A program made the position numbers and the translations under genes. Shown here piece by piece: positions 26,101 to 33,304 of a stretch of 64,000 nucleotides of DNA. A model generated the notes under the pieces. The model saw only the letters and a program-made list of their open reading frames with translations. It was not told where the DNA came from and did not search any database. Origin of the DNA: an uncultured Rhodospirillaceae bacterium. GTDB taxonomy: Bacteria; Pseudomonadota; Alphaproteobacteria; Rhodospirillales; UBA2165. Within the stretch, counting starts at the first letter, position 1; each line of letters starts with the position of its first letter. The DNA lies in contig CAJWAR010000010.1 of NCBI GenBank assembly GCA_913020445.1, forward strand, positions 28,752 to 92,751. Reading direction: 5' to 3'.

Positions 26101-26328
26101 TTCATGTCGACCTTAACCAGCGTCTTTGGCATGCTGCCCTTGGCAATATTCCCGGGCGCCGGTTCTGAGCTTTATAGTGGCTTGGGCTCTGTGGTTATCG
26201 GCGGATTGTCATTATCAGCCATTTTAACACTCCTAATTATACCACCCTTACTCAGTCTATTTTCGTTCTCATTAAAACCAAAGCATATTGAAGCCTCAGC
26301 TGACGTGGTTAACTCGCCAGCGGAATAA
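23140..26328 (+). CDS. RND efflux inner-membrane permease (AcrB/MdtB-like)
   Basis: A 1062-residue RND pump with two repeats of a TM segment, large periplasmic loop and five more TM segments. N-terminal ELAIKRPVAVLSVVMMVVLMG is the usual first helix, GASPIEVEREITTRQEEAL and YLVMAILFESFIYPFIIIFTVPLA are family blocks. In TM4 the motif is GMVVDAAIVVLENIF, so only one of AcrB's two aspartates is kept, and in TM10 GIVVNNAILLVH has Asn where AcrB has Lys940. This pattern recurs in an uncharacterised RND branch. It overlaps the adaptor stop by one base. No outer-membrane factor gene is adjacent, so a TolC-type protein elsewhere must serve. Confidence 0.93.
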   Translation: MPLIELAIKRPVAVLSVVMMVVLMGFVALQLIPIQLTPDLRKPVVAIFTPWPGASPIEVEREITTRQEEALTGLDGLEEIASTSRDGLSRIRLEFAIDTNMDKALMLIGNSLTNISGIPDDAKQPRIRTRDSEDNPIAWFVINKLPGNERDIQTYGAFLQDFLADRLERIPGIALANIYGGKRREIQVIVDPQKMARFGLAVPDVVNAMRNANASVSAGVVEEGKRRYIVRTDNELVNEERIENLIIRTQVDQSTGRIARVRVSDVAEISFSFKKASTYILNNGNKSIVSNVVRDTGVNVIEVMENVRAAIKELNEGAMRQAGLVLRQVHDDTIYINSAIGLVQQNILVGGLLAALILMLFLRSIRATVIISLAIPVSVIGSFVAMAALGRSINVISLAGIAFAVGMVVDAAIVVLENIFRLRQQGKSPFEAALHGAKQVWGAVFVSALTTIMVFVPILVMKLEVGQLFRDIAVAISVAVSLSLIVSITVIPALSNRMLAGPVKPFSEAFRIPVIDHFARFFYRFALGYARRVVHNKKLALATIVVVCGVTGVATWAFLPKLEYLPEGNRNLIIARIATPPGYNLDAVRQIAANTFQRLRPNLTSPTGDPKQEAGGPVKMSRFWFVIRRGFTIAAGAAVDPSRAKELIPIIRRAIFQEPGSRGFVFQTSLFGRGFGGGRNINLDISGPNLNDVLDVAGRANEIAARMFPRSQGNQIRVNPGLQNASPEIRLVPDPRALSDNGMTAKELGQTVDAFNDGLRVAEVTVGGNRMDLTLMGPDKYVDRTESISNLPVVTRSGLILPASSLAKVVVTSSPDQIRHLERVRTVTLRIRPSRAVALEVAMDQVRRDVMDKLKAEGLPPGISIKMGGTADALTKTFDSMLLNLFLALVIVYLVMAILFESFIYPFIIIFTVPLATAGGVAGLTILNSIRFQALDMLTLLGFVILIGIVVNNAILLVHQTLIHVREEHMNATDAIMAATRNRIRPIFMSTLTSVFGMLPLAIFPGAGSELYSGLGSVVIGGLSLSAILTLLIIPPLLSLFSFSLKPKHIEASADVVNSPAE

Positions 26329-26343
26329 TTGATAGGATTCCAA

Positions 26344-26694
26344 ATGAATTTTTCAAATAATGAATTTATCACGACGTCGAAAAGGTATGCCGCAAGTGGT
26401 TCGATAGTATTAAAATCGATGGCCAACCATCACCGTCTATTGATTCTCTGCTGCCTTAAAGAGCGGGAATATTCAGTCGGTGAGCTAGAGGACATCGTCG
26501 GCCTCAGTCAATCTGCGTTATCTCAGCATCTGGCTAGATTGCGTAAAGATGAAATGGTTGAAACCCGGCGCTCCGCGCAGACAATTTATTACAGCTTACC
26601 CCAAAATCAGGCACGTAAAATTTTGGACAGCATGTGCTCAATATTCGCCGATACACAAAATGAGCAGGGTAGCGCACCAATGTCGACCTGCTGA
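26344..26694 (+). CDS. ArsR-family regulator of the BigR/SqrR (persulfide-sensing) type
   Basis: A 116-residue winged-helix repressor. RLLILCCLKERE, VGELEDIVGLSQSALSQHLARLRKDEMV (recognition helix LSQSALSQHL) and RRSAQTIYYSL follow the BigR/SqrR pattern closely. Those proteins sense reactive sulfur by forming a polysulfide bridge between two cysteines; here Cys36 or Cys37 in the alpha-2 helix and Cys98 in the C-terminal helix occupy matching places, with an extra Cys at the very end. Start is ATG 26344 behind TAGGA, 15 bases after the RND permease stop, so it may be cotranscribed with the pump. The persulfide dioxygenase gene downstream is the expected target. Confidence 0.85.
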   Translation: MNFSNNEFITTSKRYAASGSIVLKSMANHHRLLILCCLKEREYSVGELEDIVGLSQSALSQHLARLRKDEMVETRRSAQTIYYSLPQNQARKILDSMCSIFADTQNEQGSAPMSTC

Positions 26695-26745
26695 AGGTGA
26701 GCCAGTCTCGCTTTTGCGTCAATGGGGGCACTACCATTACTGTCT

Positions 26746-26768
26746 TTTCACGCATAATTTATGTGAAA
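26746..26768. promoter_or_regulatory. Imperfect palindrome between the BigR-like and persulfide dioxygenase genes, candidate operator
   Basis: TTTCACGCATAATTTATGTGAAA is an AT-rich imperfect dyad (outer TTTCA/TGAAA and inner CAT/ATG matched) in the 157-base gap before the dioxygenase gene, about 85 bases from its start. Position and character suit an ArsR-type operator; this is not confirmed by a known consensus. Confidence 0.35.
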
Positions 26769-26851
26769 TTTCCGGATTAAAACGATAGACTTGGCTTTTC
26801 CGGACTTTCATAGCGAAATTAGAAAAGCGCTGATATCGGGGGTAGGTTCCA

Positions 26852-27904
26852 ATGCTATTGCGTCAATTGTTCGACAGCGAATCCTGTACTTTTACATATT
26901 TGTTAGCCTCAAGCACCGCAGCAGAAGCGCTGATCATTGATCCTGTCGTTAGCAAGCTTGACCGTTATATTACGCTACTGGATGAGCTTGACCTCCATCT
27001 GGTGAAAGCCATCGATACCCATGTTCATGCCGATCACATTACGGCCCTGGGAGAATTGAGAGACAAAACGAATTGCATCACGGTCATGGGCAAGGAAAGC
27101 AGCGTTGATGTTGTATCCATGCGCGTCGAAGATGGTGATAAAATAGAAATTGACGGCATCTGCCTGGACGTTATCTACACGCCCGGGCATACCGATGATT
27201 CATATTGTTTTTATATTCCAGGTATGGTGTTCACCGGAGACACGCTATTTATCAGAGGCACCGGCAGAACGGATTTCCAGCATGGCAGTTCGTCGCAAGC
27301 CTACGATTCGCTGTTCAACAAAATACTGAAACTGCCAGACGAAACGATTGTCTATCCGGGCCATGACTATAAAGGTGACAGCACCAGCACCATCGGCGAA
27401 GAAAAAGCCTTCAATCCACGCCTGCAAGTCAGCTCAGCCGAAGATTACGCCGAAATCATGGACAATCTTGGCCTACCCAATCCGAAAATGATGGATGTCG
27501 CGGTCCCAGCCAATCAACATATTGGCATGGCGCAAGAGGAACCGGAGATTACCGAACGCACCATTCCGGCTATTGACGCCGTCTCCCGGAACAAAGGGAA
27601 TGAAGCAATATTTATTGACCTGCGTGAAGACCCGGAACGTAGTAAAAACGGCGTCATCCCAAATTCAGTTCACGTCCCTTACAACAGCCTTACCGACTTC
27701 ATTAAACCGGGCGGCATGTTGGCGGCGCTCTCCCAGCAATCGGGCCGGCAATTGATGCTTTATTGCGCCTATGGCGAACGCTCGGCGATGGCGTTAAAAG
27801 AATTGCGTGCAGCTGGGTTTAAAAATGTGCGGCATCTGGGAGGCGGGATCGACGCCTGGGTAAATGCCGAGGGCCCAGTTGAGGCAGCGCCCCAAAACCA
27901 TTAG
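26852..27904 (+). CDS. Persulfide dioxygenase-rhodanese fusion (Blh/CstB-like)
   Basis: A 350-residue two-domain enzyme. Residues 1-235 are an ETHE1-type metallo-beta-lactamase fold: THVHADHITALGELR (iron ligands), YTPGHTDDSYCFYI, FTGDTLFIRGTGRTDFQHG and VYPGHDYKG. The C-terminal rhodanese domain (about 245-340) has the active-site loop LYCAYGERSAMA with catalytic Cys and the LGGGIDAW ending. Such fusions oxidise glutathione or low-molecular-weight persulfides to sulfite or thiosulfate, and are regulated by BigR/CstR-type sensors. The BigR-like gene immediately upstream fits exactly. Its stop overlaps the convergent MBL gene by 4 bases. Confidence 0.92.
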   Translation: MLLRQLFDSESCTFTYLLASSTAAEALIIDPVVSKLDRYITLLDELDLHLVKAIDTHVHADHITALGELRDKTNCITVMGKESSVDVVSMRVEDGDKIEIDGICLDVIYTPGHTDDSYCFYIPGMVFTGDTLFIRGTGRTDFQHGSSSQAYDSLFNKILKLPDETIVYPGHDYKGDSTSTIGEEKAFNPRLQVSSAEDYAEIMDNLGLPNPKMMDVAVPANQHIGMAQEEPEITERTIPAIDAVSRNKGNEAIFIDLREDPERSKNGVIPNSVHVPYNSLTDFIKPGGMLAALSQQSGRQLMLYCAYGERSAMALKELRAAGFKNVRHLGGGIDAWVNAEGPVEAAPQNH

Positions 27905-28938
27905 TCGCGTTGAAAGCGATCAATCCCGTCTGGGTTTTCAGTGCGCTTAAGTTTGCCATCATCTTCTAGATAGCGGATGTGTGACATCGCTTCACCGATG
28001 GCAAAAAACTTACCCGACTGATCAAGTTCTTGAGGGAACAATTTTTGCGCAATTTCAAGACCTGAGAGTGGTTCTCTGCAAATATCACGCACTCTCTCAA
28101 GCCGTTCATCATGATGGGAGATAAAATAATCAAGGCGGATTTGAAGACCAGTAAAAGGCTGGTTGTGACTTGGCAAAATTTTAACGGATTCGGGTAAGCG
28201 CCGTAATTTTTCATTACTGTCGAGAAAATCCTTGAGCGGGTTGGCTTTAGGCTCGTGAGAATGAACCAAAATCGTCGGTGAAATTTTCGGCAAGACCTGA
28301 TCGCCGGCGATCAGCACATTCAATTCTTCGCAATAGAGGCAAGCATGCTCCATGGCGTGACCCAAGCCGACAATCACTTCCCAACTGTGACCACCAATAT
28401 CGAAGGTTGAGCCGTCGCGCAGACGCTCATAACGCTCTGGCACCTCTTCATATAAATGCTCGGCCGACACCAGATGCTGACTATATTCATCTAATTCATC
28501 TTCCGGGACGCCGACCCGGCGCAAGTACTTATGATAAAACTCCGTGCTTGCCATCGGGCCGCGAGAAACAATGCGGCCAAAGGTCCACTCTTCCCGCGTG
28601 ATCAGCAACTCGGCGCCATATTGGCGATGCAACCAGCCGCCCAATCCAATGTGATCAGGATGAGCGTGGGTGCAAATCAGACGCTTGAGAGACTTACCGT
28701 TGAGCAAGCGGCCAAAGATATCACGCCAGATGTCCTTGGTGCGATCATTGTTAATGCCGGTATCAATCAACACCCAGCCGTCTTCTTCTTCCATCATCCA
28801 AAGATTTATATGGTTAAGCTGGAACGGCAGCGGCATTCTGATCCACTTAATACCAGGCAGAACTTCATACACTTCGCCTGGTTCAGGGATGTGATCTGAC
28901 AGATATTCGACTGGTTTGGTTTCGGTAAGTGTGGTCAC
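27901..28938 (-). CDS. MBL-fold metallo-hydrolase with C-terminal winged helix (LACTB2-like)
   Basis: A 345-residue metallo-beta-lactamase-fold protein. Metal-site motifs are VLIDTGIN, CTHAHPDHIGLGGWL (HxHxDH), VGLGHAMEHACLYCEELNVLIAGDQVLP and ILPSHNQPF. The last 70 residues, including AMSHIRYLEDDGKLKR, look like the winged-helix tail of LACTB2-type hydrolases. Substrate cannot be assigned: members include thioesterases, nucleases and lactonases. It is convergent with the persulfide dioxygenase and overlaps it by 4 bases, so shared sulfur function is not implied. Confidence 0.82.
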   Translation of the reverse strand: MTTLTETKPVEYLSDHIPEPGEVYEVLPGIKWIRMPLPFQLNHINLWMMEEEDGWVLIDTGINNDRTKDIWRDIFGRLLNGKSLKRLICTHAHPDHIGLGGWLHRQYGAELLITREEWTFGRIVSRGPMASTEFYHKYLRRVGVPEDELDEYSQHLVSAEHLYEEVPERYERLRDGSTFDIGGHSWEVIVGLGHAMEHACLYCEELNVLIAGDQVLPKISPTILVHSHEPKANPLKDFLDSNEKLRRLPESVKILPSHNQPFTGLQIRLDYFISHHDERLERVRDICREPLSGLEIAQKLFPQELDQSGKFFAIGEAMSHIRYLEDDGKLKRTENPDGIDRFQRD

Positions 28939-29091
28939 GAGATATCAATTGCTCTTGATTGTAATTCGCCGGAATTGTTCGACATATTGTTCGACTGGCT
29001 AACAATGGCGCCCAACCTATAGAGCGAGCGGGGGAATAGCAAGGCAGTGGATTGTAAACTTTAAATGGATAAAAGAGATTTATTGTAACGC

Positions 29092-29907
29092 TTAATTGAC
29101 TTTTTCAGGCGGCAGGCTGAGGCGGATCCAGGCCAATTCCTGTTTAATCGCCTCAAGACTGGGCTTGTTCGGCGTGTTCATCGCTTCATTGATAATTTCA
29201 AGCCGAATACTGGTCGGCAAGCGCTCAAGATTCTCAAGAAACAGAAATTTTATCGAGGGCCGAATGGTATCGGAAGTCAAAAGCCCCAAGATGAGCCGTT
29301 TGCGAATGTCGACCCGCAGATTACCGGCTTCCGAGAGCTCGAAAAATTCGGCGACGAAAGTGCGGGGTTCAAGATTGCCATCGATAAGTTGGCGGAGATT
29401 TTCTTTGAGCGCTTCGGTATAGCGTTTGCGGCTAAGTGCCACGAACTGTTTCGCGTTGTGATGAACCTTACCAATAATTTTCGGGTTAAAGGCGCTTTCC
29501 GTCACCAGCCCAACACATTGTTTGACGACAGGATGTTTAGACGTCTCCCCCAACATCGTAAATACTTCTGATATCAGCGGCGTTCGTTTAGGCACGGCGC
29601 TCATTCTAACTGCCGCGGCAACCGACATTGGCGAATCAGGGTCGCGTGTCGCCACCATGGCCAGGGGTAAGGGGTCTTCCATGGATTGCAGGTCAATATC
29701 GATGTTAAGAAGATGCTCAGGCATCAAAAGCTTGTTATCACTGTACGGCACCAGGAGCGGCTGTTTGTTTTGATAGCTCTCTTTAAGATCAAGCGCCAGC
29801 TTCAAACCGTCTTGAGTAATTCCCAAATTGTTTTCAGGCTTATTTTCTTGTTGGTGATCCTGTTGCGTAGGATGGTTCTGCCGACCGGCATGGTATTCAT
29901 TGGTCAT
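29092..29907 (-). CDS. Hypothetical protein, 271 residues, alpha-helical
   Basis: Not recognised. No signal peptide or membrane segment. The first 28 residues are rich in Gln, Asn and His (HPTQQDHQQENKPENN), then a mainly helical body with Leu-rich segments (ENLRQLIDGNLEPRTFVAEF, RKRLILGLLTSD, KFLFLENLERLPTSIRLEI). The codon usage matches neighbours, and the reading frame has no strong competitor, so it is probably real. A GAACTTGAATG start region lacks a clear ribosome-binding site. It stands alone, with 150 bases before the MBL gene and 760 non-coding bases upstream. Confidence 0.65.
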   Translation of the reverse strand: MTNEYHAGRQNHPTQQDHQQENKPENNLGITQDGLKLALDLKESYQNKQPLLVPYSDNKLLMPEHLLNIDIDLQSMEDPLPLAMVATRDPDSPMSVAAAVRMSAVPKRTPLISEVFTMLGETSKHPVVKQCVGLVTESAFNPKIIGKVHHNAKQFVALSRKRYTEALKENLRQLIDGNLEPRTFVAEFFELSEAGNLRVDIRKRLILGLLTSDTIRPSIKFLFLENLERLPTSIRLEIINEAMNTPNKPSLEAIKQELAWIRLSLPPEKVN

Positions 29908-30668
29908 TCAAGTTCGCCCTTATGAGTTTGTCCGGTTCTTGAGACCGGCTTAACGCTAATCCACTAAATTGCTCACCCTTAATCGGGTTTTGCTGATTGC
30001 CTTCCTTAATGACCTAAAAGTATTTCCAAAGTGTTTAAATTTGATGACCGGAAGCGTTAATCACCAAATATATTTGTTAGAAGGGAAAATAATAAAGATG
30101 AGTTGGCATGCCGATCCGTATTTTGACGCATTATGGCATAAATCTGTTGGCAAAATTCGCCACCGGTTTGCGAACCAAATCAGGTTTTTTCCGAATCATG
30201 CATTTTAATGGCGTAAAAACAGCTTGGATTTAAGAATTTTATAAAAATAAATTCATTTTTCCCGGGACTCGCGAGAGTCGTATTTCTTGAAATAAATCAA
30301 TGATCTATTGAAATCGGAACCCCAACAAACTGGCAAATAAGCCTTTGAAAAGAATCACTTATTGCGCATCACTCTCAAGTTGAATCACCCTGACCGCTTC
30401 ACAATCTCCAGTATTCATAGTTCTACAGTGAGTCAATTTTGCCACAATATGATGTATATTCCACTATATGCAGTATTCGACCCGTTGACACCTTACAGCA
30501 TTTTGCATATCAATGATTCAAAGCGCTAGACCATCTGATTTTCACGGGAGTTAAGAGAATCAGCTGAGGTCAAAGCAAATAAAATCGGTGCCGTAGAATG
30601 ACGGACCACCCATCAGGAAGGCGAAACGAAAGGATTATCAGGCCACGAAATAAAGGGGGTGTGCTGAG
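29908..30668. other. Long AT-rich intergenic region (761 bases)
   Basis: No convincing gene. A 79-codon plus-strand frame (29969-30208) lacks a good ribosome-binding site and is not coding-like. Notable items are a short stem GACTC-GCGA-GAGTC at 30266-30279 and the promoter at 30485-30513. The base composition is clearly more AT-rich than flanking genes. It may hold an old gene remnant or regulatory DNA. Confidence 0.5.
30485..30513 (+). promoter_or_regulatory. Sigma-70-type promoter for the small protein at 30669
   Basis: TTGACA at 30485-30490 is a perfect -35 box; TATCAA at 30508-30513 is a fair -10 box, with a 17-base spacer. Transcription would start near 30520, giving a leader of about 150 bases before the small gene, long for a 70-residue product. 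Confidence 0.5.
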
Positions 30669-30881
30669 ATGTACACGGTCTATTACACCGACGAAGATGC
30701 ACCGGATGAAACGCGAATCGGGATGGTCTCTGCACCAAATAGCGCGATCGCCCATCGCATTGCAGAAATGCAGTTCATTAACAGCCGAATTCACAAAGTT
30801 ATGGAATTAACGCCACCGGATGAAGAAACCAGATATCCCGGTGCACGGTTTATCAATGGCGAATTTCAGCCAGTTAGCTAA
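30669..30881 (+). CDS. Small hypothetical protein, 70 residues
   Basis: A compact acidic protein, MYTVYYTDEDAPDETRIGMV at the N-terminus, with no signal peptide or membrane segment. It begins with two likely beta strands, then a helix (AIAHRIAEMQFINSRI). GGGGGTG lies about 7 bases before the ATG. A promoter at 30485 and a strong terminator at 30979 frame it as a single-gene transcription unit, which supports its being real. No family is recognised. Confidence 0.6.
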   Translation: MYTVYYTDEDAPDETRIGMVSAPNSAIAHRIAEMQFINSRIHKVMELTPPDEETRYPGARFINGEFQPVS

Positions 30882-30978
30882 ATCGGTTAAATACCTGGTT
30901 TTACGCTCGGACTTACGGGGGCCCTTTTCGCTGATCTCATAGTTTCGGGATTGTGCTTGAGAAGGCAACGGGGGAATA

Positions 30979-31020
30979 GGATGCGATCCAGCTAGAGGGT
31001 GGATCGCATCCTTTCTTTTT
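30979..31020 (+). terminator. Perfect intrinsic terminator
   Basis: GGATGCGATCC (30979-30989) pairs perfectly with GGATCGCATCC (31001-31011) over an 11-base loop, followed by TTTCTTTTT. It ends the small-protein transcript and isolates it from the ROK-dinB operon. Confidence 0.9.
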
Positions 31021-31104
31021 GCGGACACCTATTCTTGTATTTCGGCCAGAATCAAGCCACAATACGCAACGAACACAACGAGAACAAATAATGCGTATTG
31101 GGCC

Positions 31105-32025
31105 ATGAGAATAGGCATAGATTTAGGCGGTACTAAGATCGAAGCTATCTGCCTTGCCGCAGATGGGACCGAGCTTGCCCGCCAGCGCGTGGTCTCTCCA
31201 CAAGGCGACTATGCCGCCACCATTCAGACCATTGTCGAACTCGTTGCGAATATTGAACAGGAAACTGCTCAATCAGGTTCAATCGGCATCGGTATCCCCG
31301 GCACGATATCACCGTCTAGCGGATTGGTTAAAAATGCCAATTCGACGTGGTTGATTGGCAAACCACTCGACCAGGATTTAACAGCGGCGCTCGGCCGGTC
31401 GGTGCGACTCGCCAATGATGCCAATTGTTTCACCCTGTCTGAGGCGACCGACGGGGCGGCAAAAGGTATAGAGTTAGTATTTGGCGTGATACTCGGTACT
31501 GGGGTCGGCGGCGGCATTGTCATCAACGGCGAAATTATTTCCGGCCCCAACTCAGTTGCCGGCGAATGGGGGCACAACCCCTTGCCCTGGATGACCGACG
31601 ACGAGCGGCCCGGGCCAGATTGTTATTGCGGTCAATCCGGCTGCATTGAAACGTTTTTAAATGGCGCCGGACTGGCCCAGCTCTATCCGGCAAAAAGCTA
31701 TCAGGCGGGCACCCTCACTGCTGAGGAGATTGCAGATTTAGCCAGTAAGAATGAAGCTGTCGCCGGCATGGCAATCGATAAATATGCCGAACGCCTCGCC
31801 CGCGCCCTGGCCTCGGTCATCAACGTGCTCGACCCGGAAGTGATTGTGCTCGGTGGTGGCTTATCAAACATCGATAAGCTCTACGAATCAGTGCCGACGC
31901 TATGGCAGAATTGGACGTTTTCCGATGAAATCTCTACCCAACTGGTAAAAAATCAGCACGGCGATTCCAGTGGCGTCAGAGGCGCTGCCTGGCTGTGGCC
32001 AGACGAAGCAGCGGAGGCACCTTAA
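31105..32025 (+). CDS. ROK family sugar kinase
   Basis: A 306-residue ROK kinase. IGIDLGGTKIEAICL at the N-terminus is the phosphate-binding loop. LANDANCFTLSEA carries the catalytic Asp, and VFGVILGTGVGGGIVINGE the adenosine loop. GEWGHNPLPW with CYCGQSGCIETFLNG supplies the ROK zinc site (one His, three Cys). Family members phosphorylate glucose, fructose, N-acetylglucosamine or N-acetylmannosamine; which sugar is not clear. The stop codon TAA is immediately followed by the dinB ATG, with no gap, so the two are translationally linked. Confidence 0.88.
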   Translation: MRIGIDLGGTKIEAICLAADGTELARQRVVSPQGDYAATIQTIVELVANIEQETAQSGSIGIGIPGTISPSSGLVKNANSTWLIGKPLDQDLTAALGRSVRLANDANCFTLSEATDGAAKGIELVFGVILGTGVGGGIVINGEIISGPNSVAGEWGHNPLPWMTDDERPGPDCYCGQSGCIETFLNGAGLAQLYPAKSYQAGTLTAEEIADLASKNEAVAGMAIDKYAERLARALASVINVLDPEVIVLGGGLSNIDKLYESVPTLWQNWTFSDEISTQLVKNQHGDSSGVRGAAWLWPDEAAEAP

Positions 32026-33303
32026 ATGCCCAGCTCAATTTCAAGCTTGTGCCGGGAATGCGGCGCCCATTTCGACGCGGCGCCAAAAGACGAACGCTGC
32101 AGCGTTTGTGCTTCGCCGCGGATTATTTCGCATGACGAATTGGACAGCCTCTCGATCGCCCATATCGATTGCGACGCTTTTTTCGCCAGCGTTGAAAAAC
32201 GCGATAATCCGGAACTGCAAAACAAACCGGTGATTGTCGGTGGCGGTAAGCGCGGCGTGGTTGCGGCCTGCTGTTATATTGCCCGAACCAAAGGCGTGCA
32301 TTCGGCGATGCCAATGTATCGTGCCCTCAAAGCCTGCCCGGATGCGGTGGTGGTGCGGCCAAGCCGCAATAAATACAGTGAAGTCGGCCGCCAGATTAAG
32401 GATTTTATGCGCGACACGACGCCGCTCGTCGAATCCCTTTCAATCGATGAGGCATTTCTTGATCTCAGCGGCACTGAGAAGCTGCACGGCGGTAGTCCGG
32501 CGGCGACCTTAGTTAAATTGATCAAACGAATTGAAGATGAAATCGGCGTCACTGCTTCGGTGGGCCTCAGCTACAACAAGTTCCTTGCTAAAACAGCATC
32601 GGATTTAGACAAACCCCGCGGCTTCGCCATCATCGGCAAGGCCGAAGCGCTGGATTTTCTCGGTCCCCGGCCGGTTGGATCTATTTGGGGTGTCGGCAAT
32701 TCCTTGCGTGGCAAGCTCGAACGGGATGGCCTCCGGACAATCAGCCAATTGCGCGAAATGCCGGAAGATGAGCTGATCAAACGCTATGGCGTCATCGGCA
32801 AGCGCTTGTCCCGACTGTCGCATGGCATCGACAGCCGCATCGTTGAGCCCGGCAGCAAGGCCAAAAGCATTTCCACCGAAACAACTTTTTCAGATGATAT
32901 TCGGGATTTAGAAACTTTGCTGCACCGTCTGTGGCCACTTTGCGAAAAAGTGGCCAAACAGCTGCGCAATAAAAACCTGGCGGCCCGCACCCTCACCTTG
33001 AAATTAAAAACCAGCGGTTTTCGAAGCTTGACGCGCTCGCGCACCCTCGCCCAACCTACCCAACTCGCCGAAGTTATGTATCAGGAAGCTAAAGTATTAT
33101 TAGAGCCCGAAGTTAATGGCACGCCGTACCGGTTGATCGGTATCGGCACCAGCCAATTTGCCGATCCTGAGTTTGCCGACCAGGCCGATCTGTTGGATAA
33201 CAGCGCCGCAACCTTTGCCAAGGTTGAGGGTGCGATGGAATCGGTACGTGAAAAATTCGGCGGACCGGCGATCCAAAAGGGCCGGACTTTGTTGAAGGAT
33301 TAA
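32026..33303 (+). CDS. dinB: DNA polymerase IV with N-terminal zinc ribbon
   Basis: A 425-residue Y-family translesion polymerase. The palm motifs AHIDCDAFFASVE (first metal Asp, steric-gate Phe) and LSIDEAFLDLSG (catalytic Asp-Glu) are intact, followed by thumb, HhH region (GVGNSLRGKLERDGL) and the little-finger domain from about residue 300. The first 40 residues are an added CRECG ... CSVCASPR four-cysteine zinc ribbon, seen in some alphaproteobacterial DinB and absent from E. coli. It copies damaged DNA with low fidelity. It directly follows the ROK kinase stop. The gene ends one base before the stop of the convergent eipB-like gene. Confidence 0.93.
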   Translation: MPSSISSLCRECGAHFDAAPKDERCSVCASPRIISHDELDSLSIAHIDCDAFFASVEKRDNPELQNKPVIVGGGKRGVVAACCYIARTKGVHSAMPMYRALKACPDAVVVRPSRNKYSEVGRQIKDFMRDTTPLVESLSIDEAFLDLSGTEKLHGGSPAATLVKLIKRIEDEIGVTASVGLSYNKFLAKTASDLDKPRGFAIIGKAEALDFLGPRPVGSIWGVGNSLRGKLERDGLRTISQLREMPEDELIKRYGVIGKRLSRLSHGIDSRIVEPGSKAKSISTETTFSDDIRDLETLLHRLWPLCEKVAKQLRNKNLAARTLTLKLKTSGFRSLTRSRTLAQPTQLAEVMYQEAKVLLEPEVNGTPYRLIGIGTSQFADPEFADQADLLDNSAATFAKVEGAMESVREKFGGPAIQKGRTLLKD

Positions 33304-33304
33304 G

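Noticed and set aside
26344..26694. Arsenic or metal sensing by the ArsR protein
   Set aside because: The motif pattern and cysteine positions match the BigR/SqrR sulfur sensors, and the neighbour is a persulfide dioxygenase; no ars or metal genes are present.
29969..30208. 79-codon plus-strand frame in the AT-rich gap
   Set aside because: No Shine-Dalgarno and residue make-up unlike a protein; the region looks non-coding.
30598..30810. 70-codon frame overlapping the small protein
   Set aside because: Arg/His-rich shadow of the frame at 30669, which has a better start site.
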